DNA of 64,000 nucleotides from Arcuatula senhousia (taxonomy: Eukaryota > Mollusca > Bivalvia > Mytilida > Mytilidae): NCBI GenBank assembly GCA_963971305.1, contig OZ020305.1, positions 6,791,001 through 6,855,000 on the forward strand, given 5' to 3'. Both the position numbers and the translations under genes were made by a program. The notes under the pieces are model-generated. The model was not told the DNA's origin. It saw nothing but the letters and a program-made list of their open reading frames with translations, and searched no databases. This document shows positions 32,932 to 42,700 of the stretch, piece after piece (position 1 is the first letter of the stretch; each line of letters opens with the position of its first letter).

Positions 32932-35866
32932 ACCTACTTACAAAGTTATTCAGAAAGTTTTTAACTATTGTAGTTGTTTCTGAATCGGGCATAGGGAAAC
33001 CCTCAGCCCATCTAGTAAAATAATCTGTTACAATCAAGGCATATCTGTTTCCTTTGTTTGAAAGTGGTAGAGGACCTAAGATGTCAAGGGCAACCCTTTC
33101 CATCGGTGCTCCAACATTGTATTGTTTCATTCTACTCTTTGCCTTCCTGGGTGGTTGTTTTCTTGAACTACATAGAGTACAGGATTGGATCCACTTCCCA
33201 ATGTCTTTCTTGTATCCGACCCAATAAACCCTATTCTGTGCCCTGGCGACTGTTCTTTGAGTTCCCATATGACCGGCTTCTGGGTCATCGTGTATCATTT
33301 CCATGACGTCCTCTTTCCAAATATCTGGTATTATCAGTTGGAGATTAGGTTCCTCTGTGTTAATATTTATCCATTTTCTGTACAAAACATCATTTTGTAG
33401 AATGATTCTGTCCCATTGCGACCAGTATTTCTTTAGTATTGGGCTACCCAATGCTACATCATTCCAGTCTGGACGTTCATTACCTCCCTTTTTCCATTCA
33501 TACAAAAAGGCAAGTGAGTCATCTGTCATTTGAGCGTTATGTTTCTGTTCATCAGTCTTATGTTGGTACCACATGAAACTGTCATTGTGAGAGTCATCTG
33601 CATTCTGTTGTTTCGTAATCTTCAGAAAATCTGTATGCTCTTCTTCATCTCTTTCTGTTGACATTTCTTTCTGATCCACTCTACTGCAGTGAGAACATGG
33701 AAAACATTGTCGTGACAACCCATCAGCATTACCATGATGTCTACCAATGCGGTGATGTATCTCAAAATTATAAGTATTTAACATCTCTAACCAGCGAGCC
33801 ATCTGTCCTTCTGGATTCTTGAACCTTAATAGCCATGTGAGTGCGCCATGGTCTGTCCTAACAATAAATCTTGTTCCATAGAGATAGTGATGGAAATGCT
33901 TAATTCCTAAAATGACTGCTAAAAGTTCCCTCCTAGTGACACAGTACTGTCTTTGAGCTTGACTGAGGCCTTTACTGAAATAGGCTATGACAACTTCTTT
34001 TCCATCTACCATTTGTGATAGCACCGCTCCAACTCCATAGCCACTTGCATCTGTGTCTAATATAAAGGGTTTGTTCATGTCAGGAAATCCCAGAATAGGG
34101 GCTGTTGTTAAAGCCTTTTTGAGTTTTTGAAATGCTATGTCACAATCTTCAGTCCATTTGAAGGGGCAGTTCTTTTCTGTGAGTCTATGTAGTGGTCGTG
34201 CTATTGTTGCGAAATCTTTCATAAACCTCCGATAGTATGAGCAAGTGCCTAAGAAACTTCTGACATCCTTTAGTGTTTTCGGTATTGGCCATGACTTAAC
34301 ACTTTCTATTTTACCTTCATCAGCAGCAACCCCTTTATTGGACACAACGTGTCCAAGAAAAGAAACTCGTTCCTGAAACAAACAACATTTTTTGGGTGAC
34401 ACCTTAAGTCCATGTTGTGCAATGCGACTCAAGACTTCATCTAACCTTTTTACATGTGACTCAAATGACTCGGAAAACACAATGATGTCGTCTATGTAAA
34501 TTAGACATGTTTTCCAGTTGAGTCCTGCTAATATGTACTCCATTAGTCGTTGAAAAGTAGCAACTCCGTTGCATAAACCCATAGCCATAACGTTAAATTG
34601 GAACAATCCTTTGGTACTAGTAAACGCTGTCTTTTCTCTGTCATTTTCGTCCATCTTGACTTGAAAGTACCCACTGGATAAGTCTAATACACTGAACCAT
34701 TGAGACCCTTTCAATGCATCAAGAGAGTCGTCAATACGTGGTAACGGGTAAGAATCTTTTATTGTAATATTGTTCAGTGTACGATAATCTATGCATAGGC
34801 GCGTTGAACCATCCTTCTTGGTCACAGGTACAATCGGAGAGGCCCACGGACTCTTCGACTCTTCAATAATGTTACAATCGAGCAATCTCTGTATTTCTTT
34901 TTCTACGTCATCTCTTTTAGTAAGTGGTAGTCGCCTTGGTTGTTGTTTTATTGGCCTGGCATCACCAGTGTTTATTTTATGCTTTATGGTGTCTGTCATA
35001 CCCAAGTCATCTTTTGATTTAGAAAACGTTCCACTATGTTTAATTAGTAGCTCTTCTAATTGTGTAACCTGTGTCTCATTCAATAACTGGCAACTCGCTG
35101 ATTTTAAGTCCTTTAAATGACTTGGTATTGCCTGGTTCTCTTTTTCAGTCATTATGTTTAGGTTTTCTACCTCCTCATATGACTCAGGTATATGTTCAAT
35201 CTCTTCGCATACTGCTAAGTTCATGTTCTGTCTCAATAGCTTTTCTTGATGACTTAAATTTACTAACCTTAATGGTACCCTACCGCTGCTAGGATCTACT
35301 ATTGCTTTTGCTACCAAAACGTCGCCGTTTGTTTTTAAGGGTTCCAAAACAGCACTGACTATACTACTTGCGTCACCTACAATGTGTCCCATCGTAATGA
35401 CTTCAGTCTGAGGTGGGATGCTTAGTGTCTCGTCGAGTCTTATCTTGAAAAATGAGTCTATTTGACTCTCTTTTGTACAGTTTACTTCAGTTTCTCCAAT
35501 CTTGATCTTTGCATTCCCAACGTCTAACGTACATTTGTGCTGATCGAAGAAATCAAAACCAATTACTGCTGGTACGTCAATATCTGCTATTGTAAACCTC
35601 TGTGTTGTTTCGAAAGTACCCATCTTCAATGGTAAGTATACTTGACCAAGTGTGTCAATCATGCTTCCGTCGGCCATACACAGTCGACGACTTGTTTTCT
35701 CTATTTCAGGACACAGTGACTTAGGAAGCGAGTCATACTTCCTAGGGTGAAGAACACAACCAGTCGAACCGGTATCTAATAAACAGTTAACTTCAACATT
35801 TGAAATAAAACATTTAACAAATAAACTGTCTTGTCTTTTAATTCTAAACAAGTTATCGGACCTCAA
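32801..35866 (-). CDS. pol: Pol polyprotein: protease, reverse transcriptase, RNase H, integrase N-half (frame broken at 3' end)
   Basis: Replicates the element and inserts it. Residue numbers count from a TTG at 35866; the open frame reaches back to about 35955 and overlaps gag in the -1 frame, so expression by frameshifting is likely. Aspartic protease D31-TGS; RT with LDLSSGYFQ (394-402) and the catalytic YIDD at 457-460; RNase H with DTDAS (604-608) and HGNADGLSR (711-719); integrase HHCC finger H859, H866, C896, C899; integrase core D928 and D988. The RT stretch normally PFGL reads AMGL, an unusual variant. The frame ends at 32801 after a shift near 32850, before the third integrase catalytic residue. 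Confidence 0.93.
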   Translation of the reverse strand: MRSDNLFRIKRQDSLFVKCFISNVEVNCLLDTGSTGCVLHPRKYDSLPKSLCPEIEKTSRRLCMADGSMIDTLGQVYLPLKMGTFETTQRFTIADIDVPAVIGFDFFDQHKCTLDVGNAKIKIGETEVNCTKESQIDSFFKIRLDETLSIPPQTEVITMGHIVGDASSIVSAVLEPLKTNGDVLVAKAIVDPSSGRVPLRLVNLSHQEKLLRQNMNLAVCEEIEHIPESYEEVENLNIMTEKENQAIPSHLKDLKSASCQLLNETQVTQLEELLIKHSGTFSKSKDDLGMTDTIKHKINTGDARPIKQQPRRLPLTKRDDVEKEIQRLLDCNIIEESKSPWASPIVPVTKKDGSTRLCIDYRTLNNITIKDSYPLPRIDDSLDALKGSQWFSVLDLSSGYFQVKMDENDREKTAFTSTKGLFQFNVMAMGLCNGVATFQRLMEYILAGLNWKTCLIYIDDIIVFSESFESHVKRLDEVLSRIAQHGLKVSPKKCCLFQERVSFLGHVVSNKGVAADEGKIESVKSWPIPKTLKDVRSFLGTCSYYRRFMKDFATIARPLHRLTEKNCPFKWTEDCDIAFQKLKKALTTAPILGFPDMNKPFILDTDASGYGVGAVLSQMVDGKEVVIAYFSKGLSQAQRQYCVTRRELLAVILGIKHFHHYLYGTRFIVRTDHGALTWLLRFKNPEGQMARWLEMLNTYNFEIHHRIGRHHGNADGLSRQCFPCSHCSRVDQKEMSTERDEEEHTDFLKITKQQNADDSHNDSFMWYQHKTDEQKHNAQMTDDSLAFLYEWKKGGNERPDWNDVALGSPILKKYWSQWDRIILQNDVLYRKWININTEEPNLQLIIPDIWKEDVMEMIHDDPEAGHMGTQRTVARAQNRVYWVGYKKDIGKWIQSCTLCSSRKQPPRKAKSRMKQYNVGAPMERVALDILGPLPLSNKGNRYALIVTDYFTRWAEGFPMPDSETTTIVKNFLNNFVSRFGVPLQIHTDQGRQFESGLFKELCTMYASKHRQNKNDCLQTTK

Positions 35867-35910
35867 TTCAAACGAGTCCTCTGCTGGCGATTGGTCCTTA
35901 TCTCCAGCAT

Positions 35911-37461
35911 TTAATAGTTTACCTGGCTTTTTGCGTTGAGTTTTGGGTCATTTTGTGTGTTTTGACTCTCCTGAGTCCTCGGAACTCTATTCTGTATTTT
36001 GTTACTCTTGACACAGTTATTTTTAATATCCCTTTTTAGCTTGTTGCACTCCTTTTTGAAGTGACCCTTAATACCACAATAAAAGCATTCCATGGTTTTC
36101 TTTTTCATTCTGTTTTGATTATCATTTAAATCCTGAATTTGTTGACTCATTTTCGCTAAATGAGAGCTAATGTAAAGGTCCTCTGAGTCACTGTCGTCTA
36201 CTTCACATTGCATACGTAAGTTTTGCTTTGGGTTAAACCGCTTCTGTTCCATGACAAAGGCCTCGTAATCAAGTCCAAATCGGACACAGTCATCAATACT
36301 TTTTGGGTCTCTTTGAAAAATTGACATCTGGATCTTTTGGTCATTTATCGCACGTACGAAACAGTCTTTAGCGAGCTGATCACGTATTTCAACAGGTGCC
36401 GTAGGGTAGGCTAATCTAGTCATGCGTCTTATCTCTTGACCCAGCTCTGGGAGCGTTTGATTAGGTTTTCTGTTTATTGAATTTAGTTGTGACTTATACA
36501 TGTTTGCTTGATTTTCTGGTTCAAATCGAGACGTCAAGGCTGCCACAAGACAATTGTAATTTAATCGTTTAGCTGGCTCGATATCAGTGACTATACCCTG
36601 CGCTATTCCTCTCAGACTTGTTGCCAATTCGTATGCTTTGAGCTCATCGTCCCATTTATTTACTTTAGATATCATTTCAAATTGAACCAAGAAATCTTGC
36701 CAACTTGTAGTACCGTCAAAAACAGGCGGTCTTTTAGGTTTTAGTTTATCTCCAAGGTTACTAGTAGCGTTTAAGCCGTGTTCCATAGATTCTGAGGCAG
36801 TCATTCTACTTGGGTAATTTCCGACCCCTTGTCTCACGCCCTGAAAATCATTGGTGTCTACACACCCGTTTCTATTCATCCGAATAGACCTGCATCCCTC
36901 ATCACGCATGCTGAGCGATGCCTGCTGTGGAAGGTTAGTGCTGGGCCCGAAGCACTGGTCCACATGTGGACCCCGGAGATCTGCCTGTTGACGCCCCTCG
37001 TTTATAGAGAGACCAGGGAAAACATTAAAACTAGAACTATCTCCCCCTCCACAGGATACCCCATTATGACTTTCGTCATTTAGTTGATTTTCCAATAGTT
37101 TCTTTATTCTTCTCTCCGCCTCTTGGTGCTCTAAAAGTTCTTTTTGTAGTGCTGCAATTTCTGACTGTTTATCCGTATTTTCTATTCTTTCTCGTTCGAC
37201 TCTGTGATCTTGAGTCATTCTACGTGACTCCGTAAGAGTATCACGTGATCTGGGTGTGGTTGTGGTTTCCTCGCTAAAATAACTGTGCTCTCCCAATACC
37301 CGCATCTGTACCTCCCCGGATGGTGTCAAGTCTATCATTGGTCTGTTTTTGTTTGGAGATGCGGGGAGTCGTGGTCTGGCTCCCGAAGTTGTAGCCTGCT
37401 CTTCCTCTTGAAGAGTTTCTAGTGAAAAGAAACTCGGCTGTCTACCTCTCCCTATATCCAT
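35911..37461 (-). CDS. gag: Gag polyprotein of the Gypsy element (516 aa)
   Basis: Forms the retrotransposon particle and binds its RNA. The N-terminal region is Ser/Thr/Pro-rich. A likely coiled coil spans residues 80-128. The Gypsy gag core is at about 245-410 (PPVFDGTTSWQDFLVQFE near its start). One CCHC knuckle has C459, C462, H467 and C472 in CFYCGIKGHFKKEC. The C-terminus is basic and ends just before pol. The ATG lies about 50 nt after the PBS. Pol follows in the -1 frame, with a short A-run at 35928-35932 in the overlap that could serve slippage (inference). Confidence 0.92.
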   Translation of the reverse strand: MDIGRGRQPSFFSLETLQEEEQATTSGARPRLPASPNKNRPMIDLTPSGEVQMRVLGEHSYFSEETTTTPRSRDTLTESRRMTQDHRVERERIENTDKQSEIAALQKELLEHQEAERRIKKLLENQLNDESHNGVSCGGGDSSSFNVFPGLSINEGRQQADLRGPHVDQCFGPSTNLPQQASLSMRDEGCRSIRMNRNGCVDTNDFQGVRQGVGNYPSRMTASESMEHGLNATSNLGDKLKPKRPPVFDGTTSWQDFLVQFEMISKVNKWDDELKAYELATSLRGIAQGIVTDIEPAKRLNYNCLVAALTSRFEPENQANMYKSQLNSINRKPNQTLPELGQEIRRMTRLAYPTAPVEIRDQLAKDCFVRAINDQKIQMSIFQRDPKSIDDCVRFGLDYEAFVMEQKRFNPKQNLRMQCEVDDSDSEDLYISSHLAKMSQQIQDLNDNQNRMKKKTMECFYCGIKGHFKKECNKLKRDIKNNCVKSNKIQNRVPRTQESQNTQNDPKLNAKSQVNY

Positions 37462-37511
37462 TTTTTAAAGTCTCTTCAGCTTGAACTGTTCAAATCCTGT
37501 TATTTTAGGAT

Positions 37512-37529
37512 CCCCACAATGGCCACCAA
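37512..37529 (-). promoter_or_regulatory. Primer binding site
   Basis: Directly after the 5' LTR, read on the minus strand: T then TGGTGGCCATTGTGGGG. The TGG start matches the CCA tail of a tRNA. I cannot name the tRNA with confidence. Confidence 0.65.
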
Positions 37530-39160
37530 TGTAGCGATTTTTCTGTTTCGGTTAGTTTTATCTAACTTTTTATATGTGTGTTTTTGCGTCTGACTGATCG
37601 CTACTAGCTGAACAGACTGACTATGACTAAGACACCCAACGAGTCACTATAAGTGACTTACTCAAACCAAGTTTCACTTTCCTTGTAGCTTATACTGACA
37701 GATGTTCGTGTTCGACTTGAGTGTGCTCCCCCAAGAAGACTATACACCTTGGTGTAAAATCGACTCGGACGATCTATATTTGAAGGCTAGCTAGTCATTA
37801 AGACTAGAATGAGTCAGGCTGATGTACTTTAAAGAATGATTTAATAATTAAGTCGCTCGTTTATAACATTAATGACACAATGAAGTCAACTTTCAATGAA
37901 CATTTCCCAAAGATATGACATAAAGTACTCAAACAAACAGGTGTGGATAACTCTGGTCAAAGTACCATTTATATAGACTGGAATATAATTGATTTTAAAC
38001 AAAAGTAGCTGTATTATTTGTAGAATTATGGAAAATCTATCTTTATCTAAACTCGAACCAAACTTGTTTAATAACGGATTCTTCAAATGTATATAGCAGC
38101 AACTGTTTACTTCAATGTATCTTCTCTGAGTTTTAGATGTACAAAATGTATGTCGTCTTATTTGTATCGTTTCGGACTTTCTTTATAAACATCAATGCAT
38201 ATTCTTTCAATGTTAGGAGGCTGGTGGTTTTAAGGTTTATGTTTCTAATATATACGGCTTGCCGTATATAGTTCTACTGTGACTTAATTTGGTCTAGTGT
38301 GTCCCTTGAAACTTCTTAATTCTACAGTGACTCGACCTAGTTGAGTCTCCGTTGGCAACTGTTAGAGATTTATCTTTATCATAATAACCTTGAAAGTATC
38401 CTGGAAACAGCGTGGTTTCAGTTTAGAAAAGAAATTATAGGTTCGTTTCTTTATTTTATGAGGTTGGCTTTTGGCTAAAAGTGGCCTTTCACCATGGGAG
38501 TCAGATCACGACTGATGAAATTGAGTCAAATCACGGTTTATATAGGGGCTGTGACTCAAAAGACTTAATATTGACGTCAAAAGGGACTTAAAAGACTTAA
38601 AATTGACGTCAAATACGCTGAACGACATTTACTAGACCAATTTACGGCAAGACGACTCAAAAATACAACATGGCTGATCCGAAACGACAAAAATAAGTCA
38701 GTGAGTCTTTGACCAGAGATTCCACACCGCTAACAAGATAAAAATAAAAACATAAGGAATTATTTACACTAAAATAAAGGAACATTTTCATATACAATAT
38801 GGATATTCCAGCCATGAAAAAGACCGGTAAGTGAAAGTGACACATTTTGACAGTTATTATTGTTGACGTCGTTTACGTAAACATGAATCCCGAAAATCAA
38901 ATATTACTTTAAAGTTATTAGGATTGCAATGAGTAATATCATAAATCTATGCAAATAAATGTTATAATGACATTATAATTAATACCAAGTTCTGTACGTC
39001 AGTGACGTTTATAAAAATATAACAATATACAGTTTCTCAATAAACCCATGATGCGTATATTATAAACAATACTAATAAAGTTAAAAAAAATAGAAACAAA
39101 ATTTACTTTGGCCCTTTAAGAGACATGGGGATAGTGCACTAAACCCTAAAATCTGTTACA
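37530..39160 (-). repeat. 5' LTR of the Gypsy element
   Basis: 1,631 bp, with no difference from the 3' LTR seen by eye. On the minus strand a TATATAAAC box lies at 38544-38536, about 616 nt into the LTR, with bZIP-type sites around it. The long remainder after the TATA box would be R and U5. Short open frames inside it are duplicated only because the LTR is. Confidence 0.95.
38522..38611 (-). promoter_or_regulatory. LTR core promoter with CRE and AP-1 type sites
   Basis: The TATA box at 38536-38544 (minus strand TATATAAAC) has TGACTCA at 38552-38558 and two full TGACGTCA palindromes at 38572-38579 and 38604-38611 just upstream. TGAGTCA at 38522-38528 lies just downstream. Further upstream are TTACGTAA (38873-38880) and ACGTCAGTGACGT (38996-39008). 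These are consensus sites for CREB/ATF and AP-1 families; activity is inferred. Confidence 0.6.
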
Positions 39161-39558
39161 ATATAATAGCAATGACAATTTTCAATACATATAATAGCAA
39201 TGGAAAAGTTTTGCGAGCACCTCCATATCTCAAGAACTATAGGTCCTAGGTTGATGAAACTTGGTATACATATGCCCCAGTAGTAGCTTAGCACAGTTGC
39301 ATCCCCATCTTTTGACCTTGACCTTGATTTTCGGATTGAGTGACTTTGATTATTTTTATTGCATATATTTGCAATGTTTAAGTTCTATAAACATCTTTTG
39401 ATCTCAGAAACTGAAAATCCATGTAAATTCAAAATATAGTGGAAGTAAGAAAGAATAATTGTTTCTGATGGTGCCGGCAGGCGAGACATACTTTAGTGTT
39501 AACTCTTGTCTGTATAAAATATAGCACCATTATAATCATAATCAAATCAATCAACCAA

Positions 39559-39774
39559 TCAGTGTAAAACAACCAGTTTTCTGACTTGATTGACATCTTT
39601 TTTAAGTTTGTCTTCCTGTAGTTTAAGTTTGCCTTCTACCACCCGTTTTGCATTACTGATGCTGTCATGAACGGACGTGAAACCCTCACGGAACTCATTC
39701 TTGGCTGTTTGTAAGGCTGCTTCATGGTGTCTACTGTAATCGTTAAGTCTAGCATTGATTGTTCTCTCAATTAC
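39559..39774 (-). CDS. FAM81: FAM81 gene 1, exon 5 with stop
   Basis: 72 codons including TGA, with FREGFTSVHDSISNAKRVVE near the middle. No AATAAA was seen between the stop and the family A repeat downstream. Confidence 0.92.
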   Translation of the reverse strand, partial: VIERTINARLNDYSRHHEAALQTAKNEFREGFTSVHDSISNAKRVVEGKLKLQEDKLKKDVNQVRKLVVLH

Positions 39775-42700
39775 CTGGAAAAAAATTGAAATCTGTATTG
39801 TGATCCTGATCTGAATAAGCAGTGTATTAAAAAAATAAAGTGTGAAAAATGTGCAATCAATCAATTTTAGACCAGCCTTATAAAACACTTCTAGTCTTTA
39901 CATGTCAAAGAATACCATTTTTACTCCATATTTTTAAGTTCTCATAATGACCTTGCACCTGATAACCAAGGGTTTATCCTTCCTTGAAATTCCACCTGAT
40001 GAAAATTAATGCCACAAATGCACAGAACACTTTTATGCCTACTTTATAGAAAGTAAATTATATTTAAATAAAGGTATAAACAGCAAGTTAATAGAGAGGT
40101 TAAGCAAGCCTACATGTATGTGTGCTTGTACTTGTAGATAGACGTACAAAATCACGTGATTTTTCATCAGGATAAGTTTAAGTTACGGGTACTTGTACTG
40201 GAACGGGTAAGTAGATCTTGTGAGAGTCAAGCCTGCGAGTGATATTTTGCAACAAAACATGTCTTTAAATAAATTATTATTAGTCTTTCGTTTGAATCAA
40301 ATACAGAAGACTATCTTACATGCATAATTGGTTGTGTAATTAAGGGTGTTGGGCAAATAAACCGTACAAGTTTGCACATATGTGTAGCTGCGTCGTTACA
40401 AGTTTAAGCAACGTGTAGAATTCACTGGGCATAAAAAACTAATGACGTAATACACTGTAAAAGGAGGGAATTCCCCTTCTACAAGTACCCGTACACATAC
40501 GCTTGCTTAACCTCCCTAACATTTCCAGAAGGGGTTGATATTGTTGTCTGTTATGTCTATTACATCAACATAAAACAATTTTCAAAGTCATCATCATTAT
40601 TATCGTCATTTCATACACAAGATTAAAAACATTTTGTACCTACCCCATGAATATTGTTTATTGCTTGTCTGTCTCTAGACATTTCAGATTCCAGTCGACT
40701 TAATCTTGCTTCGATGGCATAAACATGCTCTTCTAATTTACTCTCAAGCTTATTCTGAAAGAAAATCAAAATTTAGCAATGTCAGGGCTAGTTACCGTAA
40801 TTTACAAAGGATGATTTATTGTTATGTTTTGTATATCTACTCGGTTGTTTTTTTTTAAGTTGTTATTGTACTCTATCAAGTCATCATTCTGTCAATCAGA
40901 AATGGGCTCCATAAAGCTTTAAAGGTTGAAACATTGAAGCACTCAAGCACTGCTTTTGTTTTTTTTTCAAATAAAAGTTTAACAATACCAGGAGTCAAAA
41001 TCTTGATTTTTTCCATATTGACATTGAAGTCAGTTTCTCTTGCTGTTTGTGCAGCAAACTCATGTCTCTGTTTCTTTAGGTTTCTCTGTCACAGACCACC
41101 AGTAACCTTTAGTTTACTTTTTACTCCATGTCCCTTTAGGATTTTCTGTCTTACACTACCTATTGTTTACTTATACCACCCACCATTTATGTCCATGTTA
41201 CTGTTGGTTTCTCTGCCTTAGACTCCTGAGGACCTCTAGTTTACTTTTGGCTCCATGTCACTTTAGCTTTTCTGTCTTAAACTACCTGGGACCTCTTGTT
41301 TAAATAAACCCCCAGCATTTATATTCCTGTTACTGTTGGTTTATCTGCCTTAGACTCCCGGTAACCTCTAATTTACTTTTTACCTACCACCATTTTTGTT
41401 CATGTTTGCCTAAGACTTCTGGGGGCCTCTAGTCTATTTTTTACTCACCAACATTTTTGTCCATGTTCCTGTAGCTTTTTCTGCCACATCAGTCATTCTG
41501 CTCTCAATTCTGTCCATGTCTGAACTTATGCCGGATTTATACAAGGCAAAAGTATTTTTCATTTCACGAATGGAATTTTCATTTCTCTCAGTTGCTAGAC
41601 TTAAATCACGTTTGGAATCCTTTTTGACATGAAGTAGTTCTGTTGCACTTATTCCTGCTATCTTCTCAAATTCACCTCCAAGGGCTACAATCTGTTTTAA
41701 AGAAAAGGTCAAATGTTGTTTACTTCTAATAGAAAAATATTCTACTTATTGACATACATGTATGTTTTTTTTGCATATTGTCTTTTTGATGGGTAACCTA
41801 CACGTACTCTGTAAAAAAGCTTTATGTCAAATTACTCAAGTACACATTACTGTAAAATACATGCACCATTATTAATTAACAGAACAAAACAGAACAGATT
41901 TTATTGACCAATTAAAGGTGCCCGTTACAGGCAGAATGAATTACAATTCAATTATACAGAAGAAACATAAAATAAATCATAAATAGACAAACAAAAAAGT
42001 TTCATTTTAAGATAATTGTAGTCATTATAAGAACATATACATGAATATATCTATATATAAGGTAATGAGGATATCCAGAAACGACAAGGCAAGGGGAGAC
42101 AACTCTATTATTTTTTTAGCTCACCTGGCCAAAGGCCATGTGAGCTTATGCCATCACTATGCGTCCGTCGTCGTCGTCCGTCGTCGTCTGTCGTCGTCTG
42201 TCGTCCGTTAACAATTTCAAAAATCTTCTCCTCTGAAACCACTGAACCAATTTAACAGAAACTTGGCAGGAATGATATATGACATGTTGGCAACAAACGA
42301 TCCTCATTTTGAAATGCTTTGATAAAAAACATGGCCGCCGTTGCTAAAAATAGACTAGGGGGGTCAGACTACTGTTTTTGGCTTATAAATCAAAAAGTAT
42401 AAGAGATAGAGGAAATCTGAGGCACGCTACTGATTCAGCATCAAAAGCTCTACAAAAGTCTCCATTTGGTCAAAGTTGTCAGATGACCCCTTATAGGGGT
42501 TACGGCCCCTTAAAGGTGAAAAATAGCATTTTTTCATGTTTTTGGCCTACAGAATGAAAACTATTGCAGATAGAGATTAGCTGTTGCTTGCTTAAATGTT
42601 TAGCTCATTTAGCTCTACGAAAGTCTCCATAGGGTCGAAGTTGTCAGATGACCCCTTATAGGGGTTACGGTCCCTTAAAGGTGAAAAATAGCCACTTTTC

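Larger units (their letters stand above)
28765..39160 (-). mobile_element. Complete Ty3/Gypsy LTR retrotransposon with an extra zinc-finger ORF
   Basis: 10,396 bp, read on the minus strand: 5' LTR (39160-37530), PBS, gag, pol, ORF3, PPT, 3' LTR (30395-28765). LTRs begin TGTAACAG and end in CTACA, giving TG...CA termini. The target duplication is ATAT (28761-28764 and 39161-39164). Pol order is protease, RT, RNase H, integrase, which is diagnostic of Ty3/Gypsy. No difference between the LTRs was seen by eye, and offsets between the LTRs are constant at 8,765 bp, so insertion is recent. Integrase carries a frame break, so this copy is probably not autonomous as read. No envelope-like gene; ORF3 takes that place. 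Confidence 0.95.
28177..39509 (+). mobile_element. Family A repeat, copy A3, split by the LTR retrotransposon
   Basis: 28177-28764 is the hairpin/(GGC)n end plus about three units; 39165-39509 is the remaining unit and the CTCTTGT end. The 10.4-kb Gypsy element sits between, in the CAATACATATAATAGC phrase that occurs intact in other units. After the insertion one unit is abridged (AATAGCAATGACAATTTTC), so a deletion also occurred. Confidence 0.85.
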
